Of a stretch of DNA of 64,000 nt, positions 57,195 through 64,000 are shown one piece after another. The notes beneath the pieces were generated by a model. It saw only the letters and a program-made list of their open reading frames with translations, was not told where the DNA came from and did no database searches. The stretch lies in IMG/VR virus record IMGVR_UViG_3300021365_000004, positions 1-64,000 of that record; one strand, 5' to 3'. Made by a program: the position numbers and the translations under genes. Positions within the stretch are counted from its first letter, which is position 1. Each line of letters opens with the position of its first letter. This stretch comes from a virus.

Positions 57195-57625
57195 TAGTCG
57201 TCTAGTTCACCATTAGCTGCTATATCTGAATATGTAATTAATGCTCTTCTTGCCTTTACAATACCGTCATTAACATCCATCATGTATGTTGACTTACCAT
57301 ATTGTAATTTATTCATACCTTTATATGCTTGTTCTAATAACTTATCAATTCTTTTAACATCAGCTACTTCTTTTTTTGAATTAAATTTCTCTGTTAAGTC
57401 TTCGGTAACTTCTTCTTTTAGTTTCTCTTCCTTCTGATAAGGATATCCCTTTAATGGATTAGGGTACTTAGTAGAGAAGTGTTTCTTTTGTATTGCTTCA
57501 TTAACATCTTTGATTTGTGATAGGTATTTTTCTACCTGTTGGCCTGGTGTATCGTCTTGATACGCCTTTCTAATTTCATCGGTACCCACTTCGTGTACTC
57601 CGTTATCTGTTTTGTTTCCGCTCAT
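57194..57625 (-). CDS. Hypothetical protein in the packaged-protein cluster
   Basis: 143 residues, charged and helical. Overlaps the next gene upstream by 4 bp. Unrecognised. Confidence 0.6.
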   Translation of the reverse strand: MSGNKTDNGVHEVGTDEIRKAYQDDTPGQQVEKYLSQIKDVNEAIQKKHFSTKYPNPLKGYPYQKEEKLKEEVTEDLTEKFNSKKEVADVKRIDKLLEQAYKGMNKLQYGKSTYMMDVNDGIVKARRALITYSDIAANGELDD

Positions 57626-58575
57626 TTGATACCTCTTAATTTCAGTAATGTCTTAAAACTTTCTGATTGTGCTTCAGACTTCTTTCTGTCTGCATCACGT
57701 TTTGCTTGAATTTGTTTGTCTGCAGTCTCTTTCTCTTTCTGACCATCAACTCTTTCTTGTTCTCTTTCGTGTCTTTTAGTCAATGCTTCAAGTTCATCCT
57801 CTTGTCTCTGTTTGAGTCTTTCGAGTTCACCTGCCTGTTTTGCTTTTAACTCCGCTGCATCTACAGCTGCATCTTCGAATAGTTCATCACCTTCTAGATT
57901 GTCACCGAACTTAAGAAATAGTTTACCTTTCTCTTGTTTCTTATCAGTAACCTTATGTTTAATCATTGCACCGATTGTGTTGATGAGACCAATACCTTTT
58001 TCGGGATTCTTTTTGAGTTCATCTTCCATTTTTTGACCAACCTTTTTCATGATTAAATCAATAATTTCATGAGCACTGGTAACTAGTTTTCCTTCTTGGA
58101 CTGACTCAGATGCACCAGCTTTCTTTGCAAGGTCTTTATCTGCACCACCCCATGTTCCTTTACCTTTAGTAATGAAAGAGTTTACTCTTGCATGTCCCCA
58201 TTGCTCTGGAGTAGTGCCTGGCCTGTGACCAGTCTTCCATGCAGCGACACCTCTGTTATAAACCTGTTGTAGAATACCTTTAGAGATACCCGATTTATCC
58301 GCTTTCTTTGCAAGTGACTTACCAGCATCTTCGTACATATCTTTATACTTCTTAGTGTGTTTGGAAGGTTTAGTTTCTGCATCATGGTCGCCAGGTGCAG
58401 GGCCGTCTTTCTTCTGTGCAAAATGAGCTGCACGTTTTTGTTTGGTGGATTTAGACATTTCATCACCATCAGCATCCTTTGCATAATACTTAGATGGTTG
58501 AGTACCTTTACGGTCTTCAATATCTTTATCTTGTTTAACTTTTCTTTCGTTAAGTATTGATTCTAATATGTCCAT
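57622..58575 (-). CDS. DUF5824-type polyvalent-like protein
   Basis: 317 residues. It starts M-D-I-L-E-S-I-L-N-E-R, similar to a T4 Alt-type targeting peptide. Residues 95-150 hold V-A-A-W-K-T-G-H-R-P-G-T-T-P-E-Q-W-G-H-A-R and F-I-T-K-G, typical of DUF5824. The C-terminal third is a coiled coil of E-R-E-Q-E-R type. ATG is 5 nt after GATAAATA. I infer a head-packaged multidomain protein. Confidence 0.68.
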   Translation of the reverse strand: MDILESILNERKVKQDKDIEDRKGTQPSKYYAKDADGDEMSKSTKQKRAAHFAQKKDGPAPGDHDAETKPSKHTKKYKDMYEDAGKSLAKKADKSGISKGILQQVYNRGVAAWKTGHRPGTTPEQWGHARVNSFITKGKGTWGGADKDLAKKAGASESVQEGKLVTSAHEIIDLIMKKVGQKMEDELKKNPEKGIGLINTIGAMIKHKVTDKKQEKGKLFLKFGDNLEGDELFEDAAVDAAELKAKQAGELERLKQRQEDELEALTKRHEREQERVDGQKEKETADKQIQAKRDADRKKSEAQSESFKTLLKLRGIK

Positions 58576-58580
58576 AGTAC

Positions 58581-58588
58581 TATTTATC
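58581..58588 (-). promoter_or_regulatory. Late-type element GATAAATA abutting a start codon
   Basis: 5 nt before ATG at 58575, one mismatch to TATAAATA. Confidence 0.5.
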
Positions 58589-59870
58589 GTTTTTTAGCAT
58601 CTAGTTCTGCTTGTTTCCATGCAAGTGCTGTCTTATTACTCGGGAATGAACCAGTCCAACCGAGTAGTTTTGAATATAGTTTAGTAGTTTTAGCTTCTAA
58701 TGATTTAACATCATCATCGTTTGAAATCTCTACAAAGTCTCTACCGAATACCTTTTGTAGTTCTTTTGAATTCTTTTGTGCATTATCCCAATCTTGTTTT
58801 ACAATTGCAGATGGTAGTTTTCTAGCTCTTTTTGCATTTCTTTTTTGTGCATTGTCCAATGATGCACTAACAAACAACATCTTAGAATCATACCCAAGTT
58901 TATCTAACTGGGTTTTATATGCTTTAACTTTGGATATGTTTGCACTTGTAGTGTCGAATATCATTCCAAGTCTACCACCGATATAGGCATTCATATTCTT
59001 TGTAGTGATATCCTTTGCCCTTGCACGAATTGGGTCAACCTTGTCGAAGTCTGCACCTCTAAGGTCAAGAGACATTCCTGCTTTCTTTAATCCGTTCTCG
59101 AATGCCTTATCTGTATTGACCAGTTTAAGACCAAGAGCTCTTAATGATAACTTATTTACAACTGTCGACTTACCACTTCCAGGCCCACCACTAAAGAAAA
59201 CTGCTTTAAACGTTCCTTGGTCATAGACCCCTTCGTTGATTAAATCTTCAATCATATAGTCGGGTAGTGTGGACTCTACGATACCCATTCCTTTACGGAT
59301 ATCTTTGTATAGTTGTTCTATATCTTTCTTGTTCTTGGTTGGAACACCTTGTGCAAATGCTTTGAAATCACCCTGTTCTGCAAGAGCTCTCAACTTAGAT
59401 GCACTCATTCCACTTAAGTCATCTGCATCGGGGTCTCTCTCCCCTGCTGATACGATTTCAATCTCATCGAATTTGTAATAACCGTGTCTTGCTTTAACTC
59501 CGTTGTACTTCTTAAGTAACATTTCGAATTCTTTGATTCTATCAGAACCAACTACCATCTTGACACGTGTGAACTTTTGTCTTTGTAACTCGTTTGCAAT
59601 TTCAAATACAGTACGTGCTTGTACGTCTGCAACTATCCTACCAAAGAACTTCTTAAGATATCTTACTTTAACCTTGTGGTCTAATGGATTTTTCTTTTTG
59701 TCGTTTGAGTGAGAAGAGAAAAGCATAGGTTGATATCCACCACCAGCTTCTTTCTTAAGTTTGTCTACTAACTTTGCATGACCAGTTGTGGGTGGATTGA
59801 ATCTACCGAATGTGAATACCACACCTTTGTCTTTTGCTTCTGTTAGAAATTTTCCGAATGTCTTTTTCAT
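58584..59870 (-). CDS. Nucleotidyltransferase fused to P-loop kinase
   Basis: 428 residues. N-terminal domain: V-F-T-F-G-R-F-N-P-P-T-T-G-H (HxGH-type, here T-G-H) and L-S-G-M-S-A-S-K-L-R-A-L near residue 155, the ISxxxLR of NMN-adenylyltransferase-like enzymes. C-terminal domain: F-F-S-G-G-P-G-S-G-K-S-T-V near residue 235 (Walker A), then D-T-T-S-A-N. This arrangement resembles NadR-like or nucleotide kinase-ligase fusions. M-K-K-T-F-G-K-F-L-T-E start resembles a capsid-targeting peptide. It overlaps a 66-residue gene by 4 bp. Confidence 0.82.
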   Translation of the reverse strand: MKKTFGKFLTEAKDKGVVFTFGRFNPPTTGHAKLVDKLKKEAGGGYQPMLFSSHSNDKKKNPLDHKVKVRYLKKFFGRIVADVQARTVFEIANELQRQKFTRVKMVVGSDRIKEFEMLLKKYNGVKARHGYYKFDEIEIVSAGERDPDADDLSGMSASKLRALAEQGDFKAFAQGVPTKNKKDIEQLYKDIRKGMGIVESTLPDYMIEDLINEGVYDQGTFKAVFFSGGPGSGKSTVVNKLSLRALGLKLVNTDKAFENGLKKAGMSLDLRGADFDKVDPIRARAKDITTKNMNAYIGGRLGMIFDTTSANISKVKAYKTQLDKLGYDSKMLFVSASLDNAQKRNAKRARKLPSAIVKQDWDNAQKNSKELQKVFGRDFVEISNDDDVKSLEAKTTKLYSKLLGWTGSFPSNKTALAWKQAELDAKKR

Positions 59871-60067
59871 TTCATTTTCTCTCGGTCTTGGTCTACCATG
59901 TCATCCATTTTATCGATGTTTTCATAACCATCTTTTGAAGTGTCGTATTCGAATGCTTTTTCGGGGTCACCCACTACCCAGTCATCATCTTTAAACTTGA
60001 TATCTGTTTGAGCAGGATACTTTGGTAATGCAAACTCTTCTTCTAAAAATTGTTTAAATGATTTCAT
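59867..60067 (-). CDS. Small protein with targeting-like N-terminus
   Basis: 66 residues starting M-K-S-F-K-Q-F-L-E-E-E-F, the clearest capsid-targeting-like peptide here. The rest is acidic (Y-E-N-I-D-K-M-D-D-M). Overlaps both neighbours, so it is in the same operon as the fusion enzyme and the ligase-like gene. Possibly an internal head protein. Confidence 0.6.
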   Translation of the reverse strand: MKSFKQFLEEEFALPKYPAQTDIKFKDDDWVVGDPEKAFEYDTSKDGYENIDKMDDMVDQDREKMK

Positions 60068-61269
60068 TACTTGTCCCAGTTCTTAATTGCTGTAAAGTTA
60101 TTAAATGCAAATTCCATTCTGTCGACAAGCTTTACAGCCTTACCACTTCTATCGATTGCAACATAACCTTCGGGGTTAACTGCTTCGAATCCTTTGTCCG
60201 TTTTCTTGAATGTTCCGATGCTCTTTACTCTATTTAGAGCAACGATTATGATTTGTTTTGCAGACACCAAGTGACCCATGAAACTAGTAAGATTTGTGAT
60301 AAACTTTTTAAGACTTTTCAACTCTCTTAAAAGGTCTTGACCAATTTCTGTTTTGATTAGTTTATGTTTCTCTGTCTTAACACCACCGACAACTTTATCT
60401 TTCCAGTAACCGTCAAAGTGTTTAATGTATCCGTCAAATGTTGGATTGAATTTACCTTGTCTGATTAATGAGTTGCAGTATGTCTTATAAGATGCACCAG
60501 CACCCTTCTTTGTGATTGTTGATTGTATTTCTTGAAACTTCTGTAGGTCTTTCCTAGTGATACCATGAAATGCTTTACCTGTTGCAGTCAATTCTTGAGT
60601 CAATCCAAGCGTTTCCTTTGCAGTCATTGTACTGTTACCACTGACATCTTTATACGTTGCATCATCTAACCACACATCTGTGCTACTTCCCAACTTAGAT
60701 ATGTTTGCACCAAATGATGCACTCAATCCTTCAATAGTTGAACCTTCGTATGTGGTGTGAAATACAATACCCATCTTAGAGTTTGCGATTACTTTACCAA
60801 GTTGTGATTCTTCATCAACTGCATAGAGGATTGTGTTGGGTTGGAAAGTGATGTACGACTTACCATCTATCGTCTGTGTTTTCTTGTCGTTAGTGTACAT
60901 CAAGTCACCTTGCATGACTGTATTCCAAGATAGTTTAGATAAGTATTTGAATGAGGTTAGGAATTTTTCTTTAAGTTGGCCACCTAGGTCGGGACTATTC
61001 TTTATTTCATCTTCTGAGGTATAAAATAAAGGAGTCTTATTGAATAGGGATTTCTTTGCAACAAAGAATTGATTTGTCTCGGGATGTCTTCCACAAAAGA
61101 TAGCAGGAGCTCCATCCCACTTAACAGTCATATTAACTTTAGAGTTAGAATGACCTTTCATCATGTCTCTTAGACCTTGAAGAAAGTTAATTGCACCACG
61201 ACCACCATCAATACCTTGATTGATGATTTCGTCTTCTAGATGTTCTAAATGTAAGTTTTTTGCACTCAT
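60067..61269 (-). CDS. Ligase-like conserved protein (DUF6267-like)
   Basis: 400 residues. L-H-L-E-H-L-E-D-E-I at the start, then V-K-W-D-G-A-P-A-I-F-C-G near residue 48, which matches the K-x-D-G adenylation motif of RNA/DNA ligases; Q-G-D-L-M-Y near 120 and G-I-V-F-H-T-T-Y near 165 could be motifs III-like and IV-like. K-T-E-K-H-K-L-I-K later gives Lys pairs. I recall this family as DUF6267 in T4-like phages. Ligase activity is inference. ATG is 7 nt after TATAAT in a TAGACA-17-TATAAT promoter. Confidence 0.7.
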   Translation of the reverse strand: MSAKNLHLEHLEDEIINQGIDGGRGAINFLQGLRDMMKGHSNSKVNMTVKWDGAPAIFCGRHPETNQFFVAKKSLFNKTPLFYTSEDEIKNSPDLGGQLKEKFLTSFKYLSKLSWNTVMQGDLMYTNDKKTQTIDGKSYITFQPNTILYAVDEESQLGKVIANSKMGIVFHTTYEGSTIEGLSASFGANISKLGSSTDVWLDDATYKDVSGNSTMTAKETLGLTQELTATGKAFHGITRKDLQKFQEIQSTITKKGAGASYKTYCNSLIRQGKFNPTFDGYIKHFDGYWKDKVVGGVKTEKHKLIKTEIGQDLLRELKSLKKFITNLTSFMGHLVSAKQIIIVALNRVKSIGTFKKTDKGFEAVNPEGYVAIDRSGKAVKLVDRMEFAFNNFTAIKNWDK

Positions 61270-61276
61270 AGTAGGT

Positions 61277-61305
61277 ATTATACACCAATTTGGTGTCCTT
61301 GTCTA
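61277..61305 (-). promoter_or_regulatory. Sigma70-like promoter TAGACA-17-TATAAT abutting ATG
   Basis: Minus strand, 7 nt to the start of the ligase-like gene. A late-like CATAAATA (61307-61314) lies upstream on the same strand, so the gene may have early and late transcription. Confidence 0.7.
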
Positions 61306-61320
61306 CTATTTATGTATTTT

Positions 61321-61707
61321 TTAGCTGTCTGCTAGAGTTGTATCACCAGCATCGACTCTTGATTGAAGGTGTGCAATGTCGGCTGCATAAGAAGTGATTG
61401 ATGCTTGCATTGTTGTAACTAAATCTGCATTAACTTCAAGGGCGTTAGCACCTCCAATTTCAGTATCAATATATTCAGCATACATATCTACGAATAGTTG
61501 GTCTAAATCGTCTTCGTTAACACCTTGTGCATTATGCCATTGTAGGAATCCTGCTCTACCAGCTCCTGTCCACTCTGCTGGAGAAGTTTCTGATTTGGAT
61601 TGGCCCACAAAATAAGTTTTGTTTACACCGTTATGCCAATCTAGTTTATCCTCTAGTTTTGCTTTTGTAGCTTGTTGAACAGCAATTAGGTCTGTGAGTT
61701 CTGACAT
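61321..61707 (-). CDS. Hypothetical protein, late structural type
   Basis: 128 residues, Ala/Thr/Asp-rich with helical ends (Q-Q-A-T-K-A-K-L-E-D-K-L-D-W). GGAG lies 8 bases upstream. Unrecognised; perhaps a small fibre or decoration protein. Confidence 0.6.
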   Translation of the reverse strand: MSELTDLIAVQQATKAKLEDKLDWHNGVNKTYFVGQSKSETSPAEWTGAGRAGFLQWHNAQGVNEDDLDQLFVDMYAEYIDTEIGGANALEVNADLVTTMQASITSYAADIAHLQSRVDAGDTTLADS

Positions 61708-61734
61708 TTATATCTCCGTATGTATTTACAGAAT

Positions 61735-61742
61735 TATTTATG
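61735..61742 (-). promoter_or_regulatory. Late-type element CATAAATA with leader
   Basis: 27 nt upstream of the 128-residue gene, followed by a leader with GGAG. Confidence 0.4.
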
Positions 61743-61914
61743 TTTTAGAGAGCGGTGTGGAGTGTAGTTTATCCTCGATTTTATCGATTTTCTTTGATAT
61801 TTTCTTAGTTGCAGAATCGTCTGAAGCTTTCTTAGCTTCACGAAGTTTCTTTTTTAACGCAATCTTTTCTTCAATTGCACTAATCACATCTGAGGATTTC
61901 AAGTTAGTAGTCAT
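61738..61914 (-). CDS. Small coiled-coil protein
   Basis: 58 residues from M-T-T-N-L-K-S-S-D. Highly charged helix with K-K-L-R-E-A-K-K and I-S-K-K-I-D-K-I. TATAAATA lies 11 nt upstream. Unrecognised. Confidence 0.6.
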   Translation of the reverse strand: MTTNLKSSDVISAIEEKIALKKKLREAKKASDDSATKKISKKIDKIEDKLHSTPLSKT

Positions 61915-61925
61915 AATATCATATG

Positions 61926-61933
61926 TATTTATA
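61926..61933 (-). promoter_or_regulatory. Late promoter TATAAATA
   Basis: Exact octamer 11 nt before the small coiled-coil gene, overlapping the end of the lipoprotein gene. Confidence 0.65.
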
Positions 61934-63443
61934 GCATTGACGAACACCTATTGTACGCTTCCGTCCCACTAGTAAATTCTAGTTCTTCTCTTGTATCCCA
62001 ATCCCAAGATTTACATTCTTCTATAAGGGAACCACCTCTCATCTGTTGTCTAAACTGCCACAGATTGATTTGTGAGTTACCACCTTCGTAAATATGGAAA
62101 TCGTTATCGTACAGTAAGTATAGGTTACTTTGTGACCCACTCATGGTCATATCAATCTCAGTGATATCTGTATATAACTGAACCAATTCTGTTGGATTTC
62201 TGTTTGCCATAAGATTGACTATATTTTCATCAAAGTATGGATTGGCATCAACGGAATGTATTCTAAATTCAAAGTCACTTGTTGAACCACTCCCACCACT
62301 ATGAACAACACTTCTCCATCCGTCTCTGACAGCAAGTTCAAGTGAACTATCACCTACAAATCTTACAAAGGTTTTCTCATAGTTGTAACCATCCACCTCT
62401 TTTTGTTGTTCTATAGATATGTGTATCCTATGTCCACTGACAATAGTTTCACTCTCTTTGTTTTCATGATAGTTTTCTGATATGATTACTGAAGCATTGG
62501 CTTCAAGATTTGCAACTGTGATTGTAATTGGATTGCCGTCGACATCTAAAATTTGTCCTTGGGAATTGCCTCTTACTTCATTGAAGTTGTGCATTCTCCT
62601 ATAGGAGAACCATTCGTCTTGTTGTTCTCCTACGGTTTCATTCTGCAAGTCGAATGTTACGTCTGTAAAAGTCTCGTTGTTTAAAATCTTTGTGATGATA
62701 TCTTCATTTAAGATACCTCTGAATCCCATATTGTATTGTTCTTTGAGAACGGTCTCAACCGTGTGTAGTGTAGTAAGAAAGTCTACAACCTTTTCACCTA
62801 TGGCTTGTTGTGTGGTGTCTCCCGAAGCTATGAAATCATCATAGAAATAGTATCTACTGATATTGAAATTTGATTCTAGATTATAGAGGAATGTGTCTAC
62901 TGACCCTTGAAGTGAATATGCAACATCGTTTGCAGTAGAACCACAACCATCTGCAACTGATATATCAGTATTCAATTGTGAATTGATTGCAGTAAGTAAC
63001 ATGGTAGTGAATGGTGTCACATTTGCTTTGTATGTACTATCTCCATGTGGGAAATACAACATGGTGTATGCACTTTCTACATATCCTCTTGTTGAGTCAT
63101 ATGCACCTATTGGAACTTGTGCAACCCTCGGGCGGGATAATCCACATGCAGTGGTGAAGTTGCTTATTGCACTAAAGTCTGATACTTGGAACTCGTACTC
63201 ATTGGTATCAGCATTCCATACGCCCGAGGGTTCACCATCATCCTGTGTTAAGTTGAAATTGAAATCAACAAACACGTTGGCTCCCTCTACATATCCATCG
63301 ATTACTTTGGTTCCGTAAATCGGGGATGATGAAACTGGTGGGGTTGATAAAGACTGCAATTGTTGGAGTTCGGGGGATGATGTTCCACCACCACCACAAC
63401 CAACTAAACATGCTAGTACTGGTATAGTAATTAATTTTTTCAT
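61929..63443 (-). CDS. Large phage lipoprotein
   Basis: 504 residues from M-K-K-L-I-T-I-P-V-L-A-C-L-V-G-C with lipobox L-V-G-C and a Gly run, so it should be lipidated and exported. Residues 45-75 read K-V-I-D-G-Y-V-E-G-A-N-V-F-V-D-F-N and D-D-G-E-P-S-G-V, a beta domain common in bacterial lipoproteins. The rest is not recognised. A consensus early-type promoter lies upstream and GAGAGG precedes ATG. Superinfection exclusion or surface change is plausible. Confidence 0.75.
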   Translation of the reverse strand: MKKLITIPVLACLVGCGGGGTSSPELQQLQSLSTPPVSSSPIYGTKVIDGYVEGANVFVDFNFNLTQDDGEPSGVWNADTNEYEFQVSDFSAISNFTTACGLSRPRVAQVPIGAYDSTRGYVESAYTMLYFPHGDSTYKANVTPFTTMLLTAINSQLNTDISVADGCGSTANDVAYSLQGSVDTFLYNLESNFNISRYYFYDDFIASGDTTQQAIGEKVVDFLTTLHTVETVLKEQYNMGFRGILNEDIITKILNNETFTDVTFDLQNETVGEQQDEWFSYRRMHNFNEVRGNSQGQILDVDGNPITITVANLEANASVIISENYHENKESETIVSGHRIHISIEQQKEVDGYNYEKTFVRFVGDSSLELAVRDGWRSVVHSGGSGSTSDFEFRIHSVDANPYFDENIVNLMANRNPTELVQLYTDITEIDMTMSGSQSNLYLLYDNDFHIYEGGNSQINLWQFRQQMRGGSLIEECKSWDWDTREELEFTSGTEAYNRCSSML

Positions 63444-63468
63444 AAGACCTCTCATAATCTATAGTCTT

Positions 63469-63498
63469 ATTATACTACAATATCCTAGGTTTTGTCAA
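63469..63498 (-). promoter_or_regulatory. Early promoter TTGACA-18-TATAAT for the lipoprotein
   Basis: Minus strand perfect hexamers. A leader of about 20 nt with GAGAGG follows. It overlaps the end of the oxygenase gene. Confidence 0.8.
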
Positions 63499-64000
63499 CG
63501 GGCTTTTCCTTGGGGTCATATCTAACCTTGGTCTTGATTTGAGATTGTTACGAGATATGTCCTTAAGTGAATCCTCTTCGATAAGTTCAGTCCTTACTAA
63601 TCCTTCTGAAGTCACATCGGGTGTAAGTTTAATGTTACCCGACAATGTGATTCTAGGTTCAGCACACTTGTTGGGTGATACTGCATGAAAAATTGTTGAA
63701 GGGAAGATATACAATGTCCCTTTATCTTTAATTTGTGGTACATAGACTTGATGGGCTTCATAAGCTGCAAGTAAATTCTTTAGACATGCATCACTATTGG
63801 TTGCATATCTATTTTTAAATACAATATGAGAGTTCCCAGTTTCATGTACATAACACCATGAGAAGTCACTATACCTATCACCTTGATGGTCATGGGAATC
63901 TTGAAATCCACCCTCTTCATATACATTAATCCAAGGTACTTCGAAGTTACTGGTAATGACACACTTGGGCCCAAGCAAATCTAAGAACTGTTGGAACTCG
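63475..64000 (-). CDS. 2OG-Fe(II) oxygenase, 5'-truncated by window edge
   Basis: At least 174 residues are in the window; the frame is open to the right edge, so the true start lies outside. V-P-W-I-N-V-Y near residue 20, F-Q-D-S-H-D-H-Q-G-D-R (H-D-H metal site), H-I-V-F, L-Y-I-F-P-S-T-I-F-H-A-V-S-P and R-I-T-L-S-G-N match the same dioxygenase family as 35075 and 37428, followed by a basic tail. Substrate unknown. Confidence 0.78.
   Translation of the reverse strand, partial: EFQQFLDLLGPKCVITSNFEVPWINVYEEGGFQDSHDHQGDRYSDFSWCYVHETGNSHIVFKNRYATNSDACLKNLLAAYEAHQVYVPQIKDKGTLYIFPSTIFHAVSPNKCAEPRITLSGNIKLTPDVTSEGLVRTELIEEDSLKDISRNNLKSRPRLDMTPRKSPLTKPRIL

Noticed and set aside
1-64000. CRISPR arrays, integrase, attachment sites, insertion sequences
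   Set aside because: No regularly spaced repeat array, tyrosine or serine recombinase, or transposase was seen; consistent with a lytic T4-like phage.

Overview
This window is a piece of a large T4-like contractile-tailed phage (myovirus) genome, about 40% GC by eye. It is cut at both ends: gp5 at the left edge and a 2OG-Fe(II) oxygenase at the right edge. The T4-type core is unmistakable: baseplate and tail genes gp5, gp27-like, gp53, gp48, gp54, gp26 and the gp29 tape measure; head completion gp4; replication genes gp32, gp59, gp61 primase and RNase H; late-transcription coactivator gp33; and NrdA/NrdB. The auxiliary genes (2OG oxygenases, HesB-like carrier, MazG, RimK, bS21, carbamoyltransferase, KdsB) and many small proteins resemble those of marine T4-like phages. 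A Gram-negative host is implied by a spanin pair, a SleB-type lysin, phage lipoproteins, an outer-membrane beta-barrel and CMP-KDO synthetase. I cannot name the host.

Layout. 1-3.5 kb (minus): baseplate genes. 3.5-11 kb (plus): gp4, a KdsB/HAD surface-sugar module, gp54, gp26, a gp51-like small protein, a holin-like protein and gp29. 11-19 kb (minus): bS21, gp32, gp59, gp33, an MGME1-like nuclease, SleB lysin and many small early genes with consensus sigma70 promoters. 19-29 kb: SDR/radical-SAM pair, RNase H, a RimK-RimB fusion, a resolvase-like nuclease, HesB and a two-gene carbamoyltransferase. 29-31.5 kb: tiny genes and a divergent noncoding regulatory region. 31.5-40 kb: many 2OG-Fe(II) oxygenase-like genes mixed with an outer-membrane protein, a spanin pair and two tRNAs. 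40-48 kb: nucleotide metabolism (HAD nucleotidase, Grx, QueC-like, MazG, NrdB, NrdA) and primase. 48-61 kb: structural or putatively packaged proteins, including a nucleotidyltransferase-kinase fusion and a ligase-like protein. 61-64 kb: a large lipoprotein and another oxygenase.

Most striking observation: many promoters abut the start codon. Seven sigma70-like promoters have the -10 hexamer 6-7 nt before ATG, and about eight T4-late-type octamers (xxTAAATA) sit 5-6 nt before ATG, so the predicted transcript starts at, or within a base or so of, the start codon (leaderless mRNA). The same genome encodes its own ribosomal protein bS21 and a RimK-RimB fusion expected to modify bS6. bS21, bS18 and bS6 lie together on the 30S platform beside the anti-Shine-Dalgarno. 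I propose, as inference, a ribosome-reprogramming strategy favouring phage leaderless messages. RimK-RimB and several 51-60 kb proteins also begin with a peptide resembling the T4 internal-protein capsid-targeting sequence, so some may be packaged and injected.
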